Shown here piece by piece: positions 46,601 to 55,981 of a stretch of 64,000 bases of DNA. Origin of the DNA: Botryosphaeria dothidea. Lineage: Eukaryota > Ascomycota > Dothideomycetes > Botryosphaeriales > Botryosphaeriaceae. The stretch spans positions 496,001 through 560,000 of the forward strand of contig WWBZ02000014.1 of assembly GCA_011503125.2 (NCBI GenBank), given 5' to 3'. Made by a program: the position numbers and the translations under genes. Each line of letters opens with the position of its first letter. Position 1 is the first letter of the stretch. Below the pieces are notes generated by a model. That model had not been told where the DNA came from. It ran no database searches and saw only the letters and a program-made list of their open reading frames with translations.

Positions 46601-47722
46601 ACTAGTAAAAGGGACTCTAAAGAGATATATAAGTAGCGCTATTTTATTTAAATCTTTCTTTCTTTTCTCTTTAGCTATTATAAACGTAGAGCGGGGTAGT
46701 ATACTAGTAGGGTATACTTCTACGGTAACCTAGTCTTTCTAGAGTAGTATAGATTCTAAGTTTAAATTTTAGACCGCTTATCTACTCGTAATATATACGT
46801 TCTACGTTAAAAGTATACGTACCCGCGTTCTCTCTAGCGGTAATAAGAGGGAAAATCTATAGATAGTTAAGGTAGGCTATAAGTAGTATATACGTCCTAC
46901 TATAAAAGTATACGTACCCGCGTTCTCTCTAGCGGTAATAAGAGGAAGAAGGACTAGCTAGGCGCTTCTAAAAATAAATTTTAAGAGCGCTTTACTAGCG
47001 CTTATAAATAAGTAAGCCGGAACTTCTTACGGCTTAGTCTTAAGATTTATAGTTATCTCTCTCTATAGTTTCTCCCTCTTAGCTACTCTTTCTACTTTAG
47101 ATACCGCTACCGGTATATAGAAAAACTATACTAAATAAAGTATCTACGGATACTACTATTATAGATAGATAAATTTATTTCTTTCCGATATAGCTTTCTT
47201 ACGGGTCTATACGGGGCTAGCTATCTATAGTTATTTTACTCGAGAGGGAAAACCTTATCGCCTAGTAAAAACCCCTCCTTTCTATCTAGGCCTATTTATC
47301 CCTACTAGTTCTATTTTTCCTTCTTACCGGTAGCGGCGACTATAGTAGCCCTATATTCGCCTACTAGCTTTACCCCTTTAGTTCTTATTCTCGTAGTTAT
47401 CCGGGTCCTAGTATTTCTAGTAGTCCTCCTAGTTCCTCTTTCTAGTTATCCTTCTAGATTAGTTCCCTAGTAAGACTAAACTAACTAAGTAGTTCTAGGC
47501 GTAGGAACTAGCCTATTACTACTTTAATCCCCTTCTTTATTAAGAGAAGGAAGTAGTAGTCCGTAGTTTCTACTCTTTAGAGTATCTATACCCTACTCTA
47601 TTAGAAGTAGGGGTAGAAGAGGAGGATATACTTTAGGGTTTATCTATACTAGCCGTATAGATAGATAGGACTAGAGTACCCTAGTACCTTACGCCTTAAG
47701 AGGAAGTTCTTTAGTCTAATAT
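46601..47722 (-). mobile_element. RIP-degraded 3' end of the minus-strand LINE
   Basis: On the minus strand just left of the LTR element, a frame with many stops reads IRLKNFLLRRKVLGYSSP ... TLKYILLFYPYF ... TTDYYFLLLIKKGIKVV. This recalls the zinc-finger end of a Tad-like LINE ORF2 (KVPGYSSP-CPCG...TPKHILL-CP) after RIP. The rest is AT-rich non-coding sequence, including a 95-bp-period direct repeat. It continues the LINE seen at 53,761-57,740. Confidence 0.55.
46809..46945. repeat. Direct repeat, 42-bp identical copies with 95-bp period
   Basis: Copies at 46809-46850 and 46904-46945 begin AAAAGTATACGTACCCGCG. They lie within the RIP-mutated LINE-derived stretch, probably a 3' UTR duplication of the element. 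Confidence 0.8.
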
Positions 47723-47906
47723 TATTAGGGCTCAACCTTAGGATGATCGCTGAAAGGTATATTGCGCTATGTACGTTAAGCTAGACTTAAGGAGAAAGAA
47801 GAGAAGACGTAGAAGAAAGGAAAGAGTTATATACAAGGGAGGCTTGGCGTCACGTGACCCGCCGATGATCCTCTGAGGCTTGATCCTGAGGCTTCAGACT
47901 CTAACA
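47723..47906 (-). repeat. Element A 3' LTR (184 bp)
   Basis: Pairs with 53577-53760. The outer end reads TATTAGGG instead of TGTCAGGG in the other LTR; the inner end keeps CTAACA (TGTTAG on the element strand). A purine-rich tract (GGAGGGGGGGAGTGA on the element strand) directly abuts the inner end. Confidence 0.95.
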
Positions 47907-47944
47907 TCACTCCCCCCCTCCTCTTCCCGGTTCGAGAGGTTGCG

Positions 47945-47993
47945 GGTTCGAATCCGGGTGGGGACTGTTGCTTTTTTTTTTTTTTTTTTTTTT
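47945..47993 (+). other. tRNA T-arm-like box followed by T22, antisense to element A
   Basis: GGTTCGAATCC at 47945-47955 matches the tRNA/pol III B-box consensus exactly. It is followed 16 nt later by 22 consecutive T (47972-47993), which would end pol III transcription. It lies between pol and the polypurine tract of element A, on the opposite strand. No A box stands at the correct distance upstream and the arm does not pair well, so it is not a tRNA gene. Confidence 0.5.
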
Positions 47994-48020
47994 GACCTTT
48001 CTCTGTTTTTGACCCTTCCT

Positions 48021-48102
48021 GCCCTGCTTGCCTTGCTTGCCTTGCTTGCCTTGCTTGCCCTGCTTGCCCTGCTTGCCCTGCTTGCCCTGCTTGCCCTGCT
48101 TG
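48021..48102. repeat. 9-bp minisatellite in the 3' region of element A
   Basis: About nine tandem copies of TTGCYYTGC lie between the pol stop and the polypurine tract. Confidence 0.9.
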
Positions 48103-48512
48103 TTTGTTGGTCGCGTTTTGGTGGGTGTGGGTATATGGGTTGAAAAAGCGAACCCTGAATCATCAAACGGCTACATGGCGTAGTTGGAAACTTGGCTGAC
48201 CGACAGCAGGTGCGGTGATACGTGCCTTGGGGTGGCGACATCCCTCAGTTGACTGGCTCCTATGAGCTTGTCGACTGGCTGTCGAATTGAGGGCCTGCCT
48301 GTTGGCAGGAAGAGGGTTGTCCGGCACGGGACTAGGTCCTGTGGTCTGTAATGCCCACACTAGGTGACCGCTTGTGCCTCGCTCGCCCTCGGGGCGGGTG
48401 GTGCAGTGCTCATCTGGTGTGTGCAGGCTCGGCTCCGGCCGGGCCAAACCGCTTGACTTTTTGTCCACTGGTAGTCTACGCTTGGTTCCCTCCTAGTCCT
48501 ATTCTAGTTCCC

Positions 48513-51500
48513 TTAGAGCTCTTGTCGGTCCTTCTGTTTTAGGTACGTGTCCAGCGCTGCTGTGTCCTGTAGTGCTGATGCCGGTTCCCATGTTGGCCTT
48601 GCATACCCTTCCCATTTGACTTGGTACTGGAGTTGGCGCCTCCTTTGCCCTGGTTTTCTTGCCATTCGTTCACTTAAGACTGCCTCCACTCTCCATTCGT
48701 CTTGACTATCTACTTGAACTGGTGGAGGTTGGTAGTCGTCTTGTTCTTGGCTTGGTAAGGGGTCTGTTCCTGCTGGCCGGAGTAGGTCTACATTAAAGAC
48801 GTTGTGTACCGCTCCGGGGATATCCAATTTGTAGCTATGGGATCCAACTACCTCGATAATAGTAAACTTAGCTGCCTTATCATCGAGCTTCTTGCTTGGC
48901 CTATCCGTCCTTAGGTTCTTTAGGTGTAGCCAGACCTTATCACCTACCTTGTACGCAGGGGATGGGTTTCTTCGCCGGTTTGCTTGCCGTTCCTGTTCTT
49001 GTTGGGTATCTGCCATAGCCATCTGTGCCCAGTCCGTTACCTCTTTGATCTTTGCCACGATTACTTCTGCCCTTGCCACTGGAGAGTCCCTCTGGAGGTC
49101 GCCGGGCTGGAGGTCTTCGGATAACTCTAGAGGCTCGAGGTGATATCCGTGGGAGAGAAAGAACGGGCTTGCCTGTGTTGTAGCCGAGGTCCTCCCATTA
49201 AGAGCTAGCTGGACTATCGGTAGCTGGTCCGCCCAGTCTTGTTGGTAGTGGTCCACGAATAGTGCTAGCTTCCTTTCCACTTCAGTGTTCATCCTCTCCG
49301 TTGATCCGTCCGTTTGAGGGTGGTAGGCCGTTGAGATGCGCCTCTTAATCTTAAGCAGTTGACAGATACGTTACCAGAGAAGGCTAACGAACTGCGTTCC
49401 CCTATCAGATACAATTGCCGTTGGGATTCCGTGGTTCCGGTAGAAGCATGTAATAAAGAGCCTTGCAATGGTTTCCGTCTCAGTATTCGGGCAGGCCTCA
49501 AGGGTCACTCCTTTCCCTAGCCTATCGGTGATTACCATAAGCATCTCGCACCCGTTGCTTAATGGTAGGGGCCCAATAAAGTCAATAGAGATCTCTCTCC
49601 ATTGACGACTTGGTACTGGTAACGGTTTGAGTAACCCTTGCTTCCGATCCCTCCAGACCTTAGTCCTTCCACAGACGTCACAGTTCCTACAAAACCTCCG
49701 GATATCGTTAACGAATCCTGGCCAGAAGAAGTGCCTTGCCACGAGGGAGGTAGTTTGAACGCGTCCGGGGTGTGCCGAGAGGGGAGAGTCATGCATCTCT
49801 TGGATAATCCTTGTTCGTAGTGGCTCGGAGTCCGGTACCCATTTCCTTTCCCTAAAGAGGAGGTTTCCTTGATAGTCTAGTGAACACTCCGCGATCGAGA
49901 TCTTGAACTTAGTTGCAAACTCCGGTGGGAAGGTCCCTTCTCCTCGTTGTACTGCTTCCCGGAGTTGCTTTAGTACTTGGTCTTGTTGGAGTGCCTCTTG
50001 CCATTGTTCCTCAAGGGGAGGTGGTTCTTGTCCGAGTTGTCCTGGTCGTGCCTGTCGAGGTTCGACTGCCATGGCTTCTTCTGATAATAGCAGGTCTCCG
50101 TTATCCCAGTTTCCTTGCTCTTCTGGGTCTTCCGGTGAGCCTGTGTTCAGCACGAGTCCTTGGGCCGTTGTTTGGAGCAGTTGAGCCGTCCTTTGTTCGA
50201 GCCTTTCGTCCATATCCGTGGTTGGTAGGTCCTGGTCCCTTCTTGTCAATGCGTCCGCCAATCCGTTAGTCTTTCCTGGCGTATATTCAATAATAAAGGA
50301 GAAGCGGCTAAGCTCTCTCCACCATCGAATCTGCCTCTTAGAGAGTCTCCTCGCAGTAGTAAAGTACTCTAAGTTCTTATGATCAGTAAGGATCTTAAAC
50401 TGGTGTAGCCCCTTTAGTTCAGCATCCCACTGGCGTAAGCACTTGACTACTGCGAGTAGTTCCTTATCGTAGATTGGGTAGTTGCATTCCGCGGGTAGGT
50501 TCTTTTTCGAGAAGAACGCTACGGGCCGTAGAAAACCATCGTCATCGAACTGTTGGAGCACCCCTCTAGTACAGTATCCTGAGGAGTCCGTGGCGAGAAT
50601 TATCTCCCGTTCCGGGTCGAATTGCATAAGGACCGGTGCCGTGATAAAAGCCTTTTTCAATTTCCTAAACGCGAGCTCGGTTTCCTGGTTCCATTGGAAG
50701 GGCACGTTCTTCCTCGTAAGTGATACTAGAGGGGCTACTAGGTTAGAAAAGCCCTTAATAAAACGCCGATAGAAGTTCGCAAAACCGAGGAAACTGAGTA
50801 CGCCCTTTGCCGTGGTAGGAGCTTTCCATTCTTGAATTGCTTTGATCTTTTCCGGGTCCATATAGATACCTTTACCTGCTTCGATAATATACCCAAGATA
50901 CTTAGTCGACTGGACTTCGAATTCGCATTTCTTTAGGTCGAGTTGTAGACCTGCAGCATCCAATTTCTCTAAGACCTTATCGACCTTTTCCCGGTGCTCC
51001 CGGCGGGATCCGTCCGTGAAGATTAGGATGTCATCTACGTACGCGGAGACAAAATCGTCAAGGAAGTCCTTTAGGGTCCAATTAATATACCGTTGGAAGG
51101 TACTCGGGGCATTTGCTAGTCCAAAAGGTGTCACTAGCCATTCGAAGAGTCCAAATCGGGTCCGGAATGCTGTCAACCACTCGCTTCCCTCCGCGATTCG
51201 TATCCGATGGAAGGTAGCAGTTACATCCAGTTTCGTAAACCATCTTGCTTTGCTAATCCGATTGAGGGTCTCCTAGATCAGTAGTAGGGGATAGCGGTCC
51301 TTTCTCGTAATTCGATTAAGAGCCCGGTAGTCACAGCAGAAGCGTAGGCCTCCGCCTGGTTTCTTGACAAATAGTACGGGAGCAGCAGCCGGGGAATTGC
51401 TTACCCGGATAAACCCCTTATCGAGTAGTTCGTTAAGAGTCTTCCTAAGTACTAGAAGCTCGTCACGGGACATATTGTATAGGGGTCCCCATGGGGCGTC

Positions 51501-52376
51501 CGGTGTTTTGCCGTTGCTATCCTTTTCCAATTCGATTTGGTGGTCAATTCCAGGCCGGTGCGGTGGGAGTTTGTCTGCCTCCTTCTTGTCAAATAGGCGT
51601 ATCCATCGAGGGTCCACCCAGCTAGGTAGCCGGGCCTGAGTATCCGTGGGGGTTTTCTCTTGAAGAGCCTTATTAATATCCGCTAGGCTCGCTGTAAAGA
51701 CTTGGTACCCTTTCTTTTCTCGGTTCCTTAAGAGGTAACTGAAGGCAGAGGCTCCGATGAGCTTGCCCTGAGGGCTAGGAAGATCCATTGCTTGTTTTAC
51801 CACTAGCCCTGTGTCCTTAAAGGTAATAGTCCGTTCACTTTGATCGAGTACCGCTTTTTCCTGTACCATCCATGGGCTTCCCAACATTAGGTCGCAACCG
51901 GAAAGCCTAGGCACGATGTAGAAGAACATGCGCTTCTGGCAGTGGCCTCCAATGTCTACCTCAGCCCAGGCAACCTCGTCTATTTTCCATCCTGTAGGTG
52001 TAAGTCCGTTCAGTGTCCTTGGGGAGATCTTTATACGCGGGAGGTTGCAGCGTTTAGCAAAACCGTGGCTCATAACAGCGTAGAATTCACAACCAGTATC
52101 GGCGAGAGCTTTACCGAAAGACTCTTTATTGATCATAACTGGGGTAAGGAGTGAATCTTGTTCTAGCTTACGTTGCTGCTTGCGCCATTCGTTCCGCACT
52201 TCCTGCTTTTCCTCCACTGTGGGCTCCTGCCTGCGATTTTCGACAGGAGCTTTTAGTTTTCCGACTGCTGGGAGGAGGACTCGTCCTCCAAGTCTTCTAG
52301 TTCCGGTCCCACGTGTTCCTCCTGTTGGGTAGGCTTTGCGAGCCTTGCTGGCCTCCTTGGTGGCAGCCATGGGCAC
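48513..52376 (-). pseudogene. Element A pol: protease, RT, RNase H, integrase, chromodomain, with two nonsense codons
   Basis: One frame of about 1,288 codons. Protease: [13 protein letters not shown] begins near [31 protein letters not shown] and the catalytic YVDDILIF are present. RNase H: LATDSSGYC and DKELLAVVKCL. Integrase: an HHCC zinc region with HPGRVQTTSLV and CDVCGRTK, then ISIDFIGPLPLS (first catalytic Asp) and SDRGTQFVS. Chromodomain: EWRVEAVLSER ... YQVKWEGYARPTWEP near the C-terminus. TAG at 51275-51273 interrupts RT; TAA at 49373-49371 interrupts the integrase core. Both revert to Gln codons by a single C. Pol overlaps the 3' end of gag in the -1 frame (52253-52376), so the intact ancestor probably used -1 frameshifting. 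Confidence 0.9.
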
Positions 52377-53449
52377 TGGGCAACCCTATGCATAGAGTCG
52401 CCACAGCGTAGGCAACGACCCTCATCCTTGCGTCTTTGCATCTCTTGCTCGTCTACCCACTTGACACGACGTCCTTGGGCGGCCCTTGCAGGCCCTGTAG
52501 GTTCCCATTCCATTTTATCTTGCTGGGGCGTGGTCGGCTTTGGCTTGGACCCTGGCTGCCTGCCAGTAGACCCTGCCGAGCCAACTTTATTCTGACCACG
52601 CCACCAGTCTTGTTGCCAGCCCTGCTGGGGCTTCTTGCCCGTATTGCGTAGGTTGAACGCTTCTAGTTGGTCACTAACACGTTTTAACTCCGTGCAGTAG
52701 TCCTCGAAAGACTGGCTAGTATTCCTAAGGCCGATCATACTTCGCTGGAGCTCCTGGCTAAGCCCTGCTTCTAGGTAGGCCTTAAGGATCTCGTCCGGCC
52801 AGTTAGTGCCTCCCGCCTCTAGTACGAGTTTACGGAATTCGGTGAAGTACTCCATGAAAGGCTTGTTAGTTTGGCGTAGCTTATGCAGCTTACGTTGGGC
52901 CTTCTCTTGCACGTGGGGGTCGCCAAATGATAGGCGTAGCTGATCCAGTAGGCACTGAGCAGTCATGCTAGTCGTGTTGGTGCTGGCTTGTACCCAGGGC
53001 TGTAGCTGACGAGCTGCTTCGCCCCTAAGCCGATTGTGAAGCATAAAAAACTTCGTAGCTTCAGTGCAACTCGTGTAGTCCACGACGAGTTTGGCTTGGG
53101 CCTGGGCAATCCAAGGCTCGAGTTCTTCTCTATTACCCGAAAACTCGGCGAGAGGGCCGAGGTTCTTCGTGGGGCCTGTCTTGGTGGGGTGGCTGGTGGG
53201 TCCTGACTCAGGGGCAGGGGGGTCCGAGGCAATTCCGGCTACCCTAGCCTCCTTTTCTCCGGCCTCCCCTGAGGATTGTGTGGAAGGGGTTTAGGCGCCT
53301 CCCACCTTCAAGAGTTCCTCCTTCTCCTCCTTAAGCTGCATAACCTCTTGGGTAAGAGTATCCATTCGTGCCATCATTTGTAGCAGTAACCGCTTCGTTT
53401 CTTGGTTCTCTTGAGCCTGTAGCTCTTGTCCATGCTCTTGAGGACTCAT
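52253..53449 (-). pseudogene. Element A gag with one nonsense codon
   Basis: 398 codons from the ATG at 53449. The N-terminal ~50 residues form a Gln/Glu/Leu-rich coiled-coil-like stretch. TAA at 53293-53291 then interrupts the frame (CAA-to-TAA type). The Retrotrans_gag core includes KFFMLHNRLRGEAARQLQPW, LRLSFGDPHVQEKAQRKL and FMEYFTEFRKLVLEAG. A CCHC zinc knuckle ([14 protein letters not shown]) is intact near the C-terminus. The frame ends GAA-AAC-TAA inside the pol overlap. Confidence 0.88.
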
Positions 53450-53454
53450 ATCGA

Positions 53455-53517
53455 GTGATTCCGGTGATTCCGGTGATTCCAGTGATTCCAGTGATTCCAG
53501 TGATTCCAGTGATTCCA
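53455..53517. repeat. 9-bp minisatellite in the leader of element A
   Basis: Seven tandem copies of GTGATTCCR (plus strand) end 5 nt before the gag ATG on the element strand, so they form the last part of the untranslated leader. Confidence 0.92.
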
Positions 53518-53564
53518 GTGCGCAACTGTGCCAGTGATCCGATGTCCAGTAAGTCCAATATGGG

Positions 53565-53576
53565 AAGTCTAGCTAA
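53565..53576 (-). promoter_or_regulatory. Element A putative self-priming primer-binding site
   Basis: Immediately after the 5' LTR the element strand reads TTAGCTAGACTT. Ten of these bases (AGCTAGACTT, 53574-53565) are perfectly complementary to AAGTCTAGCT inside the LTR at 53642-53633. That site lies 45 nt downstream of a TATATAA box (53687-53681), where the transcript should begin. No TGG-starting tRNA-type primer site abuts the LTR. Confidence 0.6.
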
Positions 53577-53760
53577 TGTCAGGGCTCAACCTCAGGATGA
53601 TCGCTGAAAGGTATATTGCGCTATGTACGTTAAGCTAGACTTAAGGAGAAAGAAGAGAAGACGTAGAAGAAAGGAAAGAGTTATATACAAGGGAGGCTTG
53701 GCGTCACGTGACCCGCCGATGATCCTCTGAGGCTTGATCCTGAGGCTTCAGACTCTAATA
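53577..53760 (-). repeat. Element A 5' LTR (184 bp)
   Basis: Identical to the 3' LTR except for four transitions. On the element strand it contains a TATATAA box at 53687-53681, a pyrimidine-rich stretch, and the proposed transcript start and self-primer AAGTCTAGC at 53642. The outer end reads CTAATA instead of CTAACA. Confidence 0.95.
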
Positions 53761-55051
53761 AATATACTCTATACGTAGTAGGGTAGCGAGTATACTTTAT
53801 AGCTTAAATAGTTCGCTATAGATTTATCTAATTTTTAGGTTCTACTATATACTTTAGGCTACTAGCTTATCTTATCTTCCCTAGCTAGTAGACTTTATCT
53901 ATCTCTCCTTCTACTTATTTCTATATACTATACGTAGCTTCGTTCGCTCTAGAAGACTCTAGTAGATAGAGGAGTAGTAGTTAAGAAGTAAGTTTGCCTT
54001 TTTTCTAAGTAGGGTTCTTTTAGTAGGGCTAGTAGCGCCTCTAGTACTTAGAGTAGCCTAAGCTATCTATTTAATACTCTAGTAAGTTTCCTCTACTACT
54101 ATCGCGACTAGGCTATCTCTAGCTCTAATAGCCTAGGCTAGTACTAGTTCGTCTAGATATAGTAAGAGTAGGGGAATCCCTATCTTATACTCTAAGGTTT
54201 ATATACTAGTTAACTTATACGCTCCTAAGATAGTACGTAGGCACTAGTTTTAGATCTTCTTTAGTAGCTAGATAGTTATTTTTCTCTACCCTAGGATTTC
54301 CTCTAGGGTATACTATACCCTATAGCCGTAGGTAAGGACTAGCCTTACTACGGCCGTATAGATATAACGGGCTTTAGTAAATAAGGCTCCCTAGGTAGAC
54401 GCCGCGAGTCTAGAGAGAGATATATACTATTTAATTGCCTTAGCTCCTATTTTCCTAATATAGAGTCTCTATCTAAGCTTATTATCTACGTAGACTCCTA
54501 GAATCTTAATTATAGGCTCTAGGTATTTAGTAAATCTAGGGATATAGATTCCTACTACTATATTAAATCTCCTTAGTTTCCTTATAAAATAAATAAGGTA
54601 ATACTTATCGGGCGAGAAAGCTAACCCGTAGGTAGCTACCTAGTACTCGTAAATTTAATATACTCCCTCTAGTATCCTATAGTTCTATTCTATAGATCTA
54701 CTAAAGATTAGAATATTAGTATTATTAACGAATTTAAGGAGAAAGATATTACCCCTGCGTAGCTATATAAGTAGGTTAGAAGTAAAGAATAGGTAGAGTA
54801 TCGGCGATAGTAAGGATCCCTAGGGAATCCCGGTTAAGGTCTAGATTAGTAGACTAGTAAAGTCTTCGAAGGATAGCTAAGTAGTACGGTCCTATAGAAA
54901 GGATCGGGTAAATCTTTCTACCTATTCTAGGAGTTTTACTATCCTTATATTATAGAGAAGCCTTCTATAAGATACGTAGTTATATACTTCTAAGATATCT
55001 AGGCTAAGGACTAAAGCTACTAGCCCTAGGTCTTATACCTAGATAGTATAG

Positions 55052-55065
55052 ATCTATTCTATAAG
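55052..55065. repeat. Target-site duplication, left copy (nested LINE)
   Basis: ATCTATTCTATAAG, identical to 55968-55981, directly flanks the nested LINE fragment. Confidence 0.85.
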
Positions 55066-55968
55066 AGGCCGCCCTCTACAGGCTTAAATCTCTATCCGGA
55101 AACCCCGGACAAGCGTGCCAAATAAGAGCCCTACGCGCGGCCAGAACGCTAAGAGAAAGGGATAATATAACTACCTTAGAATGGGTTCCCGGCTACCGGA
55201 ATATAGTAGGAAACGAAGAGGCTGATTCCCTAGCAAAGTACGCGGCAAAATGCCCTCCAAAAACTAAAGAATCTAGCCTAGCTTTCTACCGAATACTAGT
55301 AAAGCAAGAACTAGATAAGGAGTGGCTCTTTAAAGCGGAAAAGCTTAAGAAACTAGCCCGAGAATCCTCCTATTTAAAAACGTTTAGTTGGAAAATAAGG
55401 AAAAAGCTAAATCTCCCTCCTACGGAGCGGGAAATAGTCTCCGCCTTTTACTAACTAAAAGTAGGACACGGCTACTTTAAGTCCTACCTATATAGGTTCT
55501 CCTACGCGGAAACGGACCTATATACGTGCGGAACGGCTAAACAAACCCCTAGACACCTTATACTAGGATGTTCTCTTTATAAAGCCCCCCGGCTTAAAAT
55601 AAAAGAACGCCTAGAGACACTACGCCCTAGCCTTAATTCGGTTTTAAATACCCGAGAAGGTATTCTAGCTATGCTAGAATATCTAAAAGAAACGAGGATC
55701 GCTACGCGGAAATGGCGCCTTAACGAACTATCCGAGGGGATTTAAAATACCTACTTATCCGCTTACGCTCCTTACCTACTACTTCTTTAAACCCTCTTAC
55801 TTTCCTTAGTATTAGTTATCTCGAAAGCCTAGATCTAACCGTTCCTTTTCTCTAACGTGCCTTTATCTTTCTCGAAACTACGCACCCCCTAGGAAGCTCC
55901 TTTAAATAGGGCCGTCTAGATAGTTTTTAACTTAGAGTAGACGTAAAATAAATTAATTAATTAATTAA
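55066..55968 (+). mobile_element. 5'-truncated nested LINE 3' end (RNase H, zinc finger, 3' UTR)
   Basis: A 0.9-kb segment with far fewer TA dinucleotides than its surroundings. The plus-strand frame 55068-55745 encodes the RNase H end (LEWVPGYRNIVGNEEADSLAK) and the C-terminal zinc-finger region (VGHGYFKSYLYRF ... KQTPRHLILGC). It has one internal TAA at 55452-55454 and a natural-looking stop at 55743. A 3' UTR and an (AATT)n tail follow (about 55,949-55,968). A perfect 14-bp duplication (one base shared ambiguously with the tail) flanks it. This is the classic structure of target-primed LINE integration with 5' truncation. Confidence 0.85.
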
Positions 55969-55981
55969 TCTATTCTATAAG
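55968..55981. repeat. Target-site duplication, right copy (nested LINE)
   Basis: Second copy of ATCTATTCTATAAG, directly after the (AATT)n tail. Confidence 0.85.

Larger units (their letters stand above)
47723..53760 (-). mobile_element. Complete Ty3/gypsy chromovirus, element A (6,038 bp)
   Basis: Flanked by 184-bp LTRs and a perfect 5-bp target duplication AATAT (47718-47722 and 53761-53765). In minus orientation the order is LTR, primer site, leader with a 9-bp minisatellite, gag with zinc knuckle, pol in the -1 frame (protease, reverse transcriptase, RNase H, integrase, chromodomain), 3' region, purine tract and LTR. No frameshift was found within gag or pol. Three nonsense codons interrupt gag and pol, each explained by one C-to-T change. 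The two LTRs differ at four positions, all C-to-T in CpA context on one strand or the other. The RT (YVDD), protease (DTG), CCHC and first integrase Asp are intact, so this is the younger or less mutated of the two elements. Confidence 0.95.

Noticed and set aside
48160..48200. A-box-like TGGCGTAGTTGG within the 3' region of element A
   Set aside because: The only B box nearby is on the wrong side (47945), so it cannot form a pol III gene.
53576..53760. tRNA-primed PBS for element A
   Set aside because: The bases after the LTR do not begin with TGG; the self-complementary explanation fits better, though a tRNA search was not possible here.
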